Of a DNA stretch of 64,000 nucleotides, positions 1 through 8,087 are shown one piece after another. Position 1 is the stretch's first letter. Every line of letters begins with the position of its first letter. The position numbers and the translations under genes are program-made. This DNA is from Streptomyces sp. NBC_00582 (lineage in GTDB: Bacteria; Actinomycetota; Actinomycetes; Streptomycetales; Streptomycetaceae): assembly GCF_036345155.1 (NCBI RefSeq), contig NZ_CP107772.1, positions 6,634,001 through 6,698,000 of the forward strand, given 5' to 3'. The notes below the pieces were generated by a model. The model ran no database searches. It worked only from the letters and a program-made list of their open reading frames with translations, and was not told the DNA's origin.

Positions 1-150
1 AACCTCAACGCCGCCACCGGCTACACCCAGAAGTCCCTCGACCTGTCCTCCTACGCGGGCTCCACGGTCACGCTGAAGTTCAGCGGCGTCGAGGACTCCA
101 GCCTCCAGACGAGCTTCGTCCTCGACGACACCGCCGTCACCACCGGCTGA
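1..150 (+). CDS. C-terminal end of a secreted protein (partial, left edge)
   Basis: Only the last 49 residues are present. The frame is open from the first base and ends TAVTTG-stop. The visible part alternates polar and hydrophobic residues ([32 protein letters not shown]), which is the pattern of a jelly-roll beta-sandwich at the end of many Streptomyces extracellular peptidases and hydrolases. The catalytic part lies outside the window, so no enzyme class can be assigned. A perfect hairpin follows directly. Confidence 0.6.
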   Translation, partial: NLNAATGYTQKSLDLSSYAGSTVTLKFSGVEDSSLQTSFVLDDTAVTTG

Positions 151-165
151 GCCGGTCCCGACATC

Positions 166-200
166 ACCCGTACGTCCGGCACGGATCCGGACGTACGGGT
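166..200 (+). terminator. Intrinsic terminator hairpin after the left-edge gene
   Basis: Perfect 14-bp inverted repeat: ACCCGTACGTCCGG at 166-179 and its reverse complement at 187-200, with a 7-nt loop. There is no U tract, as is common in streptomycetes. It ends the left-edge gene and lies just upstream of the lipoprotein ribosome binding site. Confidence 0.7.
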
Positions 201-231
201 GGTACGTCGAAGGGGGAGAAAGGAGGCCCCC

Positions 232-702
232 ATGCGCCGTACGACCCGCACCACCGCCCTCGCCCTCACGGTGCTCATCCTCGCCTTCGCCGGATGCGGC
301 ACCGACAGCGACGGCGCCGCGGCGCCCCCGCGTTCCTCGGCGCCCCCGCCCAGCTCGCCGGCCGCCACCGACGAGGACTGCGCGGCCCCGCCCGCCGAGC
401 TCACCACCGCCGACGACGGCCGCACCTTCTGCGTGACCGTCGGCGGACAGCTCCGGCTGAACCTCGACGGCACGAAGGAACGCCCCTGGTCGGCCGTCGC
501 CGTCAAGGGCGACGACGTGCTGAAGGCCACCAACGCGGGCATCGTCGTCCTGCCCGGCGACGCCCTCGCCGCCTACGACGCGGCCGCGGCCGGCACGGCC
601 CGCCTCAGCGCCACCCGCCCCCTGTGCGCCACGCCCTCCGGACCGAGCCAGGTCTCCTGCAAGGGCATCCAGGAATGGACCGTCACCGTCCGGGTGAGGT
701 GA
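232..702 (+). CDS. Small secreted lipoprotein of unknown function
   Basis: 156 residues. The ATG at 232 is preceded by AAGGAGG. The N-terminus is a lipoprotein signal: MRRTTRTTA, a hydrophobic stretch, and the lipobox LAFAGC with the lipidated Cys near residue 21. A Ser/Pro/Ala linker follows (about residues 30-45), then a globular domain with four cysteines that could form disulfides. The earlier in-frame start at 199 has a poorer site and would put charged residues before the signal. No family is recognised. It stands alone between the left-edge gene and the MBL hydrolase. Confidence 0.75.
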   Translation: MRRTTRTTALALTVLILAFAGCGTDSDGAAAPPRSSAPPPSSPAATDEDCAAPPAELTTADDGRTFCVTVGGQLRLNLDGTKERPWSAVAVKGDDVLKATNAGIVVLPGDALAAYDAAAAGTARLSATRPLCATPSGPSQVSCKGIQEWTVTVRVR

Positions 703-951
703 CCGCCGGCCACCCCGACGTGTCCGGGGGACGACGTTACCGGCGCGCGCACGACATTGCGCGCCCTCGGTCGCGCCCCGCACACCCCTGGTCCAGCCGA
801 ACCGGTGACAGCACAGGTGAGTTCGCCCACAACAGCCCCTGGTGGAGGAGCGACCCGAGGTTTCGCGCCTTACGCTCGACAAACCGCACGACCCCCGTCG
901 CCCCGTATCCCTCGAATCTCTTCATATCCCGCCAGCGGAGGTTTCTGCTTT

Positions 952-1704
952 ATGAAGCTCACCGTCGTCGGCTGCTCGGGGTCGTTCCCGTCCGCGGAAT
1001 CGGCCTGCTCGAGCTACCTCGTCGAGGCCGACGGCTACAGGCTGCTTCTCGACATGGGCAACGGCGCCCTCGGCGAGCTGCAGCGCCACTGCGGTCTCTA
1101 CGACCTCGACGCGATCTTCCTGAGCCATCTGCACGCCGACCACTGCATCGACATGTGCGCCTATTTCGTCGCGCGCTACTACCGCCACGACGGCGGGCGC
1201 TGCGACCCCATCCCGGTCTACGGCCCCGAAGGCACCGAACACCGCCTGACCACGGCCTACGCCGACACCCCCTCCGCCTCCTCGATGAGCGAGGTCTTCG
1301 ACTTCCACACGGTCAAACCGTCCACCTTCGACATCGGCCCGTTCACCGTGCACACCGAACGCGTGGCCCACCCCGTCGAGGCGTACGGCATCCGTGTCGA
1401 ACACGGCGGGAAGTCCCTGACGTACTCCGGCGACACGGGCGCGACCCCGGTCCTGGTGGACCTCGCCCGCGACACCGACCTCTTCCTGTGCGAGGCCGCC
1501 TTCACGCACGGCAAGGAGAACATCCCCGACCTCCACCTCAACGGCCGTGAGGCCGGCGAGATCGCGGCCCGGGCCGGCGCGCGGAAGCTCGTGCTGACCC
1601 ACATTCCGCCGTGGACCGACCCCCGGGTCAACCTCGCCGACGCCCGCGCGGTCTACGACGGCCCGGTGGACCTGGCGGCGCCGAGGGTGTCGTACGAGAT
1701 CTAG
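952..1704 (+). CDS. MBL-fold metallo-hydrolase (RNase Z-like)
   Basis: 250 residues, ATG at 952 after GGAGG. The family motif SHLHADH (H59, H61, D63, H64) binds the two metal ions. Further metal ligands are visible in SGDTGATPV and in LTHIPP near the C-terminus. The size and the start MKLTVVGCSGSFPS match the streptomycete MBL-fold proteins next to the nag PTS genes. These resemble tRNase Z/phosphodiesterase-type cytoplasmic hydrolases, but the substrate is unknown. It is convergent with nagE2 and shares a bidirectional terminator with it. Confidence 0.85.
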   Translation: MKLTVVGCSGSFPSAESACSSYLVEADGYRLLLDMGNGALGELQRHCGLYDLDAIFLSHLHADHCIDMCAYFVARYYRHDGGRCDPIPVYGPEGTEHRLTTAYADTPSASSMSEVFDFHTVKPSTFDIGPFTVHTERVAHPVEAYGIRVEHGGKSLTYSGDTGATPVLVDLARDTDLFLCEAAFTHGKENIPDLHLNGREAGEIAARAGARKLVLTHIPPWTDPRVNLADARAVYDGPVDLAAPRVSYEI

Positions 1705-1753
1705 ACCGGTACCGGCACCGAGGCCGTACGAGGTTCAGGCGCACGGCATGCGC

Positions 1754-1786
1754 GAAGGCCCCGGAGCACACTGCTCCGGGGCCTTC
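1754..1786. terminator. Bidirectional terminator between the MBL hydrolase and nagE2
   Basis: Perfect 15-bp stem: GAAGGCCCCGGAGCA at 1754-1768, loop CAC, complement at 1772-1786. It sits between two converging genes and can serve both. Confidence 0.85.
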
Positions 1787-1802
1787 CTCGTGCGCGGCGG
1801 GG

Positions 1803-3053
1803 CTATGCCTTCGTGATGTCCTCGATCTCCTCCTCGGGCTCGCGGCCCGGGGTGGGGAGGTTGAACTTGGTGATCGCGAAGCGGAACACGAAGTAGTAGA
1901 TCGCGCCGAAGACCAGACCGATCGGGATGATCAGCCACGGCTTGGTGGCCAGGTTCCAGTTCAGGGCGTAGTCGATGAAGCCCGCCGAGAAGGTGAAGCC
2001 GGTGTGCACGCCGAGCGCCCAGGTGACCGCCATCGACAGGGCGGTGAGCACCGCGTGGATGGCGTACAGCAGCGGGGCGATGAACATGAACGAGAACTCG
2101 ATCGGCTCGGTCACGCCGGTCACGAACGAGGTCAGCGCGACCGAGATCATCATGCCCAGCACGGCCTTGCGGCGCTCCGGACGGGCGGTGTGGGCGATGG
2201 CGAGCGCGGCGGCCGGCAGACCGAACATCATGATCGGGAAGAAGCCCGACATGAACTGGCCGGCGGTCGGGTCCCCGGCGAAGAAGCGGGTGAGGTCGCC
2301 GTGGACGATGTCGCCGGAGGCCTCCTTGAAGTCACCGAGCTGGAACCAGGCGACCGAGTTCACGAACTGGTGCATGCCGACCGGGATCAGCGCGCGGTTG
2401 ATCAGGCCGAACAGCGCGGCACCGAAGGCACCGAGACCGGTGATCCACTCGCCGACGTCCGAGATGCCCTCGCCGATCGGCTTCCAGACCAGGCCGAAGA
2501 AGACACCCATGAGCGTGCCGACGAACGCCATGATGATCGGCACCAGTCGGCGGCCGTTGAAGAAGCCGAGCCAGTCGACCAGCTTCTTGCGGTGGTACCG
2601 CTGCCACAGCACGGCCGACAGCAGACCCATCAGGATGCCGCCGAGGACACCCGGGTTGTTGTAGGTCGCGGCTATGTCGGCGCCCGCCTGGACCTTCGCC
2701 TCGGTGACCGGGAACGCCTTCAGCACATTGCTGTAGACCAGGAAGCCCACCAGCGCGGCGAGGGCCGTCGAGCCGTCCGCCTTCTTGGCGAAACCGATGG
2801 CGACGCCGATGCAGAACAGCATCGGGAGGTTGTCGAAGATGGCGCCGCCGGCCGTGCCGAACACCGCCGTGACCTTGTCGGGCAGGTGGAGCTTGTCTTG
2901 CACGTCCGTCTGGCCGAGGCGGAGCAGGATGCCCGCCGCCGGGAGCACGGCGATGGGGAGCTGAAGGCTGCGGCCGACCTTCTGAAGGCCCTGGAGCAGG
3001 CCGGATCCCCGCTTCTTCGCGGGAGCCGCCGATGGCGCGGTGGCGGTGGTCAT
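1803..3053 (-). CDS. nagE2: PTS EIIC permease for N-acetylglucosamine (NagE2)
   Basis: 416 residues, polytopic EIIC of the glucose/GlcNAc family. The N-terminus LLQGLQKVGRSLQLPIAVLPAAG is typical of the family, as is the central GVTEPIEFSFMF segment that lines the sugar site. There is no fused EIIB or EIIA, so it must be phosphorylated through the separate EIIB NagF. In S. coelicolor the permease in this position is the main GlcNAc transporter NagE2, and the name here rests on that synteny plus the double DasR box directly upstream. GlcNAc or glucosamine-6-phosphate would relieve DasR repression. It is about 65% identical by eye to NagE1. Confidence 0.9.
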   Translation of the reverse strand: MTTATAPSAAPAKKRGSGLLQGLQKVGRSLQLPIAVLPAAGILLRLGQTDVQDKLHLPDKVTAVFGTAGGAIFDNLPMLFCIGVAIGFAKKADGSTALAALVGFLVYSNVLKAFPVTEAKVQAGADIAATYNNPGVLGGILMGLLSAVLWQRYHRKKLVDWLGFFNGRRLVPIIMAFVGTLMGVFFGLVWKPIGEGISDVGEWITGLGAFGAALFGLINRALIPVGMHQFVNSVAWFQLGDFKEASGDIVHGDLTRFFAGDPTAGQFMSGFFPIMMFGLPAAALAIAHTARPERRKAVLGMMISVALTSFVTGVTEPIEFSFMFIAPLLYAIHAVLTALSMAVTWALGVHTGFTFSAGFIDYALNWNLATKPWLIIPIGLVFGAIYYFVFRFAITKFNLPTPGREPEEEIEDITKA

Positions 3054-3071
3054 GGTTCCTCCATCTGGGTG

Positions 3072-3102
3072 ATGGTCTACACCACTCAGTGGTGTAGACC
3101 AT
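3072..3102 (-). promoter_or_regulatory. Two head-to-head DasR responsive elements (dre) upstream of nagE2
   Basis: ATGGTCTACACCACT at 3072-3086, a single C, then its exact reverse complement at 3088-3102: a perfect 31-bp palindrome. Each arm matches the dre consensus ACTGGTCTAGACCACT closely. It lies 19 bp upstream of the nagE2 start, where DasR binding would block transcription. Paired sites at nagE2 are known in S. coelicolor. Confidence 0.88.
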
Positions 3103-3146
3103 GTTGTAGCAGATGAAGAAGGGATAAGGAACCCGCTGCGCGCGGG

Positions 3147-4439
3147 CTATGCCTTCGTGACGTCTTCGTGCTCTTCCTCACGCTCCCGGCCCGGCGTTTT
3201 CAGGTCGAACCGGGTGATCGCGAACCGGAAGACCCCGTAGTAGAGCGCCGCGAAGCACAGCCCGATCGGGATGATCGCCCACGGCCTGGTCGCCAGATTC
3301 CAGTTGATGACGTAGTCGATCAGCCCGGCCGAGAAGCTGAACCCGTCGTGCACCCCGAGCCCCCACGTCACCGCCATCGACGCCCCCGTCAGCAGCGCGT
3401 GCACCGCGTACAGCAACGGCGCGACGAACAGGAACGAGTACTCGATCGGCTCGGTGATCCCCGTGACGAACGAGGTCAGCGCGACCGACAGCATCAGCCC
3501 CCCGACCTCCTTGCGGCGCTCCGGACGGGCCGTGTGCGTGATGGCGAGCGCGGCGGCCGGCAGCGCGAACATCATGATCGGGAAGAACCCCGAGGTGAAC
3601 TGACCGGCGTCCGGATCCCCCGCCAGGAACATGTTGATGTCACCGTGCACCACCGTCCCGTCCGGCTTGGTGTAACTGCCGAACTGGAACCAGATGGGCA
3701 CGTTCAGGAACTGGTGCAGCCCGATCACCAGCAGCGCCCGGTTCGCGACCCCGAACACCCCCGCGCCCCACGAACCCAGCCCGTCCAGCCAGTCGCTGAA
3801 GCTCTCCAGCCCGTCACCGATCGGCGGCCACACCCACAGACACAGCGCCGCGAACGCGATGGCCACGAACGACATGATGATCGGCACCAGCCGCCGGCCG
3901 TTGAAGAACCCCAGCCAGTCCACCAGCTTCGTCCGGTGGTACCGCTGCCAGAAGAACGCCGACAGCAGCCCCATCACGATCCCGCCGAACACCCCCGGAT
4001 TCTCGTACGTGAACGCCACCACGGTCTGGTCCACGGTCGCCTGGCAGCCGATGTTCGCAATCGCCTTCGACCCGCTCGGACAGTCCTCCGGGAACTGCCG
4101 CAGCACGTTGTAGTAGACGAGGAACCCCGCCACCGCCGCCAGCGCCGTCGACCCGTCCGCCTTCCGCGCCATCCCGATGGCCACCCCCACACAGAACAGC
4201 AGCGGCAGCCCCAGCTCCGGGTTGAGCAGGGCCCCGCCCGCCCCCGCCATCACCTTCGAGACGTCCGTCCACCCGAGCCCGTCCGCCCCGAACACATCAG
4301 GCTGCCCCAGCCGGTTGAGGATGCCCGCCGCCGGCAGCACCGCGATCGGCAACTGCAGACTGCGCCCCATCTTCTGCAGCCCCTGGAACACGCGCTGCCG
4401 TCGTTCCCGGGCGACGCTCACCTCATTGTCGGAACTCAT
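3147..4439 (-). CDS. nagE1: PTS EIIC permease, NagE2 paralogue (NagE1)
   Basis: 430 residues. The start at 4439 (MSSDNEVSVARERR) is chosen because it sits just below the dre site. The longer frame upstream would run through that operator. It has the same EIIC architecture as NagE2: GLQKMGRSLQLPIAVLP, then LVDWLGFFNGRRLVPIIMSF, then GITEPIEYSFLF. Compared with NagE2 it has an insertion with two cysteines in an extracytoplasmic loop (CPSGSKAIANIGC). It is divergent from nagF, and a shared dre lies between them. In S. coelicolor nagE1 is dispensable for GlcNAc uptake, so its substrate is less sure than that of NagE2. Confidence 0.85.
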   Translation of the reverse strand: MSSDNEVSVARERRQRVFQGLQKMGRSLQLPIAVLPAAGILNRLGQPDVFGADGLGWTDVSKVMAGAGGALLNPELGLPLLFCVGVAIGMARKADGSTALAAVAGFLVYYNVLRQFPEDCPSGSKAIANIGCQATVDQTVVAFTYENPGVFGGIVMGLLSAFFWQRYHRTKLVDWLGFFNGRRLVPIIMSFVAIAFAALCLWVWPPIGDGLESFSDWLDGLGSWGAGVFGVANRALLVIGLHQFLNVPIWFQFGSYTKPDGTVVHGDINMFLAGDPDAGQFTSGFFPIMMFALPAAALAITHTARPERRKEVGGLMLSVALTSFVTGITEPIEYSFLFVAPLLYAVHALLTGASMAVTWGLGVHDGFSFSAGLIDYVINWNLATRPWAIIPIGLCFAALYYGVFRFAITRFDLKTPGREREEEHEDVTKA

Positions 4440-4459
4440 GGGTTGGCGACCGCCTGTCA

Positions 4460-4475
4460 TGTGGTGTAGACCAGT
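4460..4475. promoter_or_regulatory. DasR responsive element between nagE1 and nagF
   Basis: TGTGGTGTAGACCAGT matches the 16-bp dre consensus. It is in the divergent nagE1/nagF promoter region and can control both genes. Confidence 0.85.
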
Positions 4476-4566
4476 TACCGACGATTGGGTTGCTGTGACG
4501 TCATCCTTCGGTACGCACGACACAATCGCTCGCGAAGCTGGGCCAACTGTGCGTGAGGAGACCGAC

Positions 4567-4800
4567 ATGGCCACCAAGGCAGAGAAGATCGTCGCCGGAC
4601 TCGGCGGCATCGACAACATCGAGGAGATCGAGGGCTGCATCACCCGTCTCCGCACCGAGGTCTCGGACGCCTCACTGGTCGACGACGCCGCCCTCAAGGC
4701 CGCCGGCGCCCACGGCGTCGTCAAGATGGGCACCGCCATCCAGGTCGTCATCGGCACCGACGCCGACCCGATCGCCGCGGAGATCGAAGACATGATGTGA
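4567..4800 (+). CDS. nagF: PTS EIIB for N-acetylglucosamine (NagF)
   Basis: 77 residues, a free-standing EIIB of the glucose family. The phosphorylated cysteine is Cys24 in EIEGCITRLR. ATG at 4567 follows TGAGGAG. It passes phosphate from EIIA(Crr) to sugar bound by NagE2 or NagE1. It is divergent from nagE1 with a dre between them and is followed by a strong hairpin terminator. The size and the C-terminal IAAEIEDMM are typical of streptomycete NagF. Confidence 0.92.
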   Translation: MATKAEKIVAGLGGIDNIEEIEGCITRLRTEVSDASLVDDAALKAAGAHGVVKMGTAIQVVIGTDADPIAAEIEDMM

Positions 4801-4818
4801 CCGCCCCGCGTCACCTGT

Positions 4819-4851
4819 AAGGGGCTTCTCCCACCGCGGGAGAAGCCCCTT
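4819..4851 (+). terminator. Terminator of nagF
   Basis: Stem AAGGGGCTTCTCCC (4819-4832) with complement at 4838-4851 and a 5-nt loop; 18 bp after the nagF stop. Confidence 0.85.
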
Positions 4852-4877
4852 CCCGCGCTACGACTAGGCTCGGCGCC

Positions 4878-5615
4878 ATGTCACGCATCGACGGCCGCAC
4901 CCCCGAACAGCTCCGCCCCGTCACCATCGAACGCGGCTGGAGCAAGCACGCAGAAGGCTCCGTCCTCATCTCCTTCGGCGACACCAAGGTCTTCTGCACC
5001 GCCTCCGTCACCGAAGGCGTCCCCCGCTGGCGCAAGGGCAGCGGCGAGGGCTGGGTCACCGCCGAGTACTCCATGCTCCCCCGCGCCACCAACACCCGCG
5101 GCGACCGGGAGTCCGTCCGCGGCCGGATCGGCGGCCGCACCCACGAGATCTCCCGCCTCATCGGCCGCTCCCTGCGCGCCGTCATCGACTACAAGGCACT
5201 CGGCGAGAACACCGTCGTCCTCGACTGCGACGTCCTCCAGGCCGACGGCGGCACCCGTACCGCGGCCATCACCGGCGCCTACGTCGCCCTCGCCGACGCC
5301 ATCACCTGGGCCCAGGGCCGGAAGCTGATCCGGGCCGGCCGCCAGCCCCTCACCGGCACGGTCTCCGCCGTCTCCGTCGGCATCGTCGGCGGTGTCCCCC
5401 TGCTCGACCTCCGCTACGAGGAGGACGTCAAGGCCGAGACCGACATGAACGTCGTCTGCACCGGCGACGGCCGCTTCGTCGAGGTCCAGGGCACCGCCGA
5501 GGCCGAACCCTTCGCCCGCGAGGAACTCAACTCCCTGCTGGACCTCGCCGTCTCCGGCTGCAAGGAACTGACCGCCCTGCAGCGCGCGGCACTTGATACC
5601 GTCCTCGAAAAGTAA
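4878..5615 (+). CDS. rph: Ribonuclease PH
   Basis: 245 residues, the usual length. It trims the 3' ends of tRNA precursors by phosphorolysis and works as a hexamer. Diagnostic stretches are [18 protein letters not shown] near the N-terminus, the arginine-rich [18 protein letters not shown], and [21 protein letters not shown] with the phosphate/metal site residues. It is followed by a lipoprotein gene and rdgB in the order normal for streptomycetes. The nearby tRNA gene has no encoded CCA, consistent with processing by this enzyme plus CCA addition. Confidence 0.95.
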   Translation: MSRIDGRTPEQLRPVTIERGWSKHAEGSVLISFGDTKVFCTASVTEGVPRWRKGSGEGWVTAEYSMLPRATNTRGDRESVRGRIGGRTHEISRLIGRSLRAVIDYKALGENTVVLDCDVLQADGGTRTAAITGAYVALADAITWAQGRKLIRAGRQPLTGTVSAVSVGIVGGVPLLDLRYEEDVKAETDMNVVCTGDGRFVEVQGTAEAEPFAREELNSLLDLAVSGCKELTALQRAALDTVLEK

Positions 5616-5721
5616 AGGGAAGTAAAGGGCGAACCAAGAGACAGGGTGCGCGGTGGCAACCCCACCGCGCGCCACGGCGTCTTGGGCAATACGCACCGCA
5701 CCAACGGGGAGGAACACCGTC

Positions 5722-6141
5722 ATGGCCATGTCCGCGAGCCGCCGACACCGGGGCCGAGCCCGCCGTACCGCCATCGCCGCGGCCACGGCGGCCGTCGCTC
5801 TCACCCTGGGCTTCACGGTGACCGGCTGCGACGCCGTCAACAAGGCCCTGGACTGCGTCCAGACCGCCGACGCCATCGCCGACAGCGTCACCGACCTCCA
5901 GCAGGCCGTGGAGAACGCCTCCAACGACCCGACGCAGCTCGACGAGTCCCTCACCTCCATCGAGAGCGACCTCGACAAGATAGGCGACAAGACGGACAAC
6001 GCCGACGTCAACAAGGCGGTCGACGACCTGAGCAAGGCCGTCACCAACGTCCGTACGGCGGTGGAGAACGGCGACAACACCCCCGACCTCAGCCCGGTCA
6101 CGGACGCGGCGGGCGAACTGACGAAGGTCTGCACGCCGTAA
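5722..6141 (+). CDS. Small lipoprotein between rph and rdgB
   Basis: 139 residues from the ATG at 5722, preceded by GGGGAGGA. The signal peptide is Arg-rich (SRRHRGRARRT), then hydrophobic, then the lipobox TVTGC. The mature part is acidic and predicted helical (LQQAVENASNDPTQLDESLTS, DDLSKAVTNV) with two further cysteines, one near the start and one near the end (TKVCTP). The earlier in-frame start at 5653 lacks a ribosome binding site. A conserved streptomycete neighbour of rph; function unknown. Confidence 0.8.
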   Translation: MAMSASRRHRGRARRTAIAAATAAVALTLGFTVTGCDAVNKALDCVQTADAIADSVTDLQQAVENASNDPTQLDESLTSIESDLDKIGDKTDNADVNKAVDDLSKAVTNVRTAVENGDNTPDLSPVTDAAGELTKVCTP

Positions 6142-6174
6142 CGGCCGGGTGGCGTGACTCGGGATACTGGGAGC

Positions 6175-6777
6175 ATGACCCGCCTGATCCTCGCCACCCG
6201 CAACGCCGGAAAGATCACCGAACTGAGGTCGATCCTCGCCGACGCAGGTCTCCCGCACGACCTCGTCGGCGCGGACGCCTACCCGGAGATCCCCGACGTC
6301 AAGGAAACCGGTGTGACGTTCGCCGAGAACGCCCTCCTCAAGGCCCACGCCCTCGCCCGAGCCACCGGCCTCCCGGCCGTCGCCGACGACTCCGGCCTCT
6401 GCGTGGACGTCCTGGGCGGCGCCCCCGGCATCTTCTCGGCCCGCTGGTCCGGCACCCACGGCGACGACAAGGCCAACCTGGACCTCCTCCTCGCCCAGCT
6501 CTCCGACATCGCCGACGAACACCGCGGCGCCCACTTCGCCTGCGCCGCCGCCCTGGCCCTCCCCGACGGCACGGAACGCGTGGTCGAGGGCCGCCTGCGC
6601 GGCGTCCTCCGCCACACCCCGTCCGGCACGAACGGCTTCGGATACGACCCGATCCTCCAGCCGGACGGCGAGACCCGCACCTGCGCACAGCTGTCACCGA
6701 CCGAGAAGAACGCGATCAGCCACCGGGGCAAGGCGTTCCGGGGGTTGGTGCCGGTGGTGCGGGAGCTGCTGGGCTGA
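6175..6777 (+). CDS. rdgB: RdgB/HAM1 non-canonical purine NTP pyrophosphatase
   Basis: 200 residues. It hydrolyses dITP, XTP and ITP to the monophosphates, keeping deaminated purines out of nucleic acids. ATG at 6175 (MTRLILATRNAGKITEL) is the conserved start; a GTG 21 bases earlier adds nothing conserved. Family motifs are ATRNAGK, DDSGLCVDVLGGAPGIFSAR, GFGYDPI and NAISHRGKAF. It is convergent with the tRNA gene across a terminator. Confidence 0.95.
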   Translation: MTRLILATRNAGKITELRSILADAGLPHDLVGADAYPEIPDVKETGVTFAENALLKAHALARATGLPAVADDSGLCVDVLGGAPGIFSARWSGTHGDDKANLDLLLAQLSDIADEHRGAHFACAAALALPDGTERVVEGRLRGVLRHTPSGTNGFGYDPILQPDGETRTCAQLSPTEKNAISHRGKAFRGLVPVVRELLG

Positions 6778-6788
6778 CTTAAGGATCA

Positions 6789-6821
6789 AGCCCCGCACCT
6801 TTGAATCGAAGGTGCGGGGCT
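6789..6821. terminator. Bidirectional terminator between rdgB and the tRNA
   Basis: Stem AGCCCCGCACCTT (6789-6801) with complement at 6809-6821 and a 7-nt loop. It serves rdgB on the plus strand and the tRNA on the minus strand. Confidence 0.85.
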
Positions 6822-6832
6822 CGCCTTATGCG

Positions 6833-6907
6833 TGGGCCCGGTGGGACTCGAACCCACGACATACCGGATCTAAACCGGCATCCTCTTGCCAGCTGGGATA
6901 CGGGCCC
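6833..6907 (-). tRNA. tRNA with anticodon UAG (Leu by the code) but short variable loop
   Basis: 75 nt. The acceptor stem is GGGCCCG/CGGGCCC with discriminator A and no encoded CCA. The anticodon arm is GCCGG-TTTAGAT-CCGGT, giving UAG at positions 34-36. The T arm is GTGGG-TTCGAGT-CCCAC. The D arm has AGCTGGCAA with only three good pairs. The variable region is 5 nt (ATGTC), a type-I tRNA, whereas true leucine tRNAs are type II with a long variable arm. By the genetic code it would read CUA/CUN, but leucyl-tRNA synthetase may not charge it well. The terminator downstream and its position next to bcp are conserved in streptomycetes to my recollection. Confidence 0.75.
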
Positions 6908-6922
6908 TCAGCGTTGCCCACT

Positions 6923-7093
6923 CTACTGGTCGCTGCGGGCGCTTCGCTGTCGGCTGCCTCCTCCGCACCAGGGGTTGGTGACCGCGTGGCAGTCAGGGCA
7001 CAACAACCGCAGGTCCTCCCGCCGGTCGTCACTCCAGTCCCCGAACGTGAAGCGGCCCGCGTCGGGGTTCTCCGACGCGGGCCGCCAGGCAGC
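6923..7093 (-). pseudogene. Relic of an HNH endonuclease
   Basis: The minus-strand frame reads FTFGDWSDDRREDLRLL followed by CPDCHAVTNPWC. This is the C-terminal signature of the small HNH proteins common in actinobacteria and their phages (usually HHVNGDWSDNRRENLR then CPNCHA). The first HNH histidines are gone (FTFGDW instead of HHxNGDW), there is no start or N-terminal domain, and the frame runs out of bcp without a ribosome binding site. It is therefore a decayed fragment lodged between the tRNA and bcp. Confidence 0.6.
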
Positions 7094-7107
7094 GGGAACG
7101 GGAAGCC

Positions 7108-7575
7108 TCAGATCCCCAGGTCCTTGATGATCTTGGCCACGTGGCCCGTCGCACGGACGTTGTAGAAGGCGTGCTCGACCTTGCCCTGCTCGTCGACCAC
7201 GATCGTGGAGCGGATGACGCCCAGGTAGGTCTTGCCGTAGTTCTTCTTCTCCCCGAAGGCGCCGTACGCGTCGAGGGCGGTCTTCTCGGGGTCGGCCAGG
7301 AGGGTGACCTTGAGGGACTCCTTGTCGCGGAACCTGCCCAGCTTCTCGGGGCTGTCCGGGGAGATCCCGATGACGTCGTAGCCGGCGCCGGCCAGGAGGT
7401 CGAGGTTGTCGGTGAAGTCGCAGGCCTGCTTGGTGCAACCGGGGGTCAGGGCCGCCGGGTAGAAGTACACGATGACCTTGCGGCCCTGGTGGTCCGACAG
7501 GGACACCTCGTTGCCGTCGGCGTCGGGGAGGGTGAAGGCGGGGGCCACGTCCCCGGGCTGGAGTCGCTCGCTCAT
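7108..7575 (-). CDS. bcp: Thiol peroxidase, Bcp/peroxiredoxin Q family
   Basis: 155 residues. It reduces hydroperoxides with electrons from thioredoxin. The motif PGCTKQACDF has the peroxidatic Cys of PGCT and, five residues later, the resolving Cys, so this is the atypical 2-Cys form. Start at 7575 (MSERLQPGDVAPAF). A cytoplasmic antioxidant enzyme, divergent from the DUF3618 gene. Confidence 0.93.
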   Translation of the reverse strand: MSERLQPGDVAPAFTLPDADGNEVSLSDHQGRKVIVYFYPAALTPGCTKQACDFTDNLDLLAGAGYDVIGISPDSPEKLGRFRDKESLKVTLLADPEKTALDAYGAFGEKKNYGKTYLGVIRSTIVVDEQGKVEHAFYNVRATGHVAKIIKDLGI

Positions 7576-7683
7576 CGGACCAGCGTAACCGGGGGTCCAC
7601 ACAGTGCGGCGACGGGCAGAGCTGACAGACTGTCCAGAACAGGTATCGGCAACAACGTATCGGCTGACTTCGGAGGCCCTACC

Positions 7684-8013
7684 GTGGCGGACACGTCGGA
7701 CACCAGAACCCCGGCGCAGATCGAGGCGGACATCAAGGCCCGCCGTGCGAAGCTGGCCGAGACGCTGGACGAGATCGGGGTGCGGGTGCACCCGAAGACC
7801 ATCGTCGGAGACGCCAAGGCGAAGGTCGTCGCCAACGTCGACCACACCCTCGGCAAGGCATACGTCCAGGTCAACCGGGTCGTGACGGACGTCAGGGCGC
7901 AATTCGTGGACGAGGACGGCGCGCCTCGGCTGGAGCGGGTCGTGCCGGTCGCGCTGGTCGTGGTCGGTCTGGTCGGGCTGCTGGCCCTGAGCGGTCGGCG
8001 CCGGAAGTCGTGA
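7684..8013 (+). CDS. DUF3618 small membrane protein
   Basis: 109 residues, GTG at 7684 after CGGAGG. The N-terminal half is the DUF3618 signature (TPAQIEADIKARRAKLAETLDEIGVRV), a charged helix. The C-terminus holds one transmembrane helix (VVPVALVVVGLVGLLALSG) ending in RRRKS, so the helix domain probably faces the cytoplasm. Function unknown. It is divergent from bcp with about 108 bp between starts. Confidence 0.8.
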   Translation: MADTSDTRTPAQIEADIKARRAKLAETLDEIGVRVHPKTIVGDAKAKVVANVDHTLGKAYVQVNRVVTDVRAQFVDEDGAPRLERVVPVALVVVGLVGLLALSGRRRKS

Positions 8014-8087
8014 CGTCCACCCGGCGGCGCGCCCCCGCGGAGCACCCTGCGGCCCTCCCGTACGGCGAAGGCAGGTAGGTTCGAGTC

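Noticed and set aside
1611..3116. Long plus-strand frame opposite nagE2
   Set aside because: An Arg/Asp/Glu/His-rich shadow of the permease gene with no family features.
4881..6218. 445-residue minus frame opposite rph and the lipoprotein
   Set aside because: Antisense shadow rich in Gly/Ala/Val/Asp; rph is unmistakable on the plus strand.
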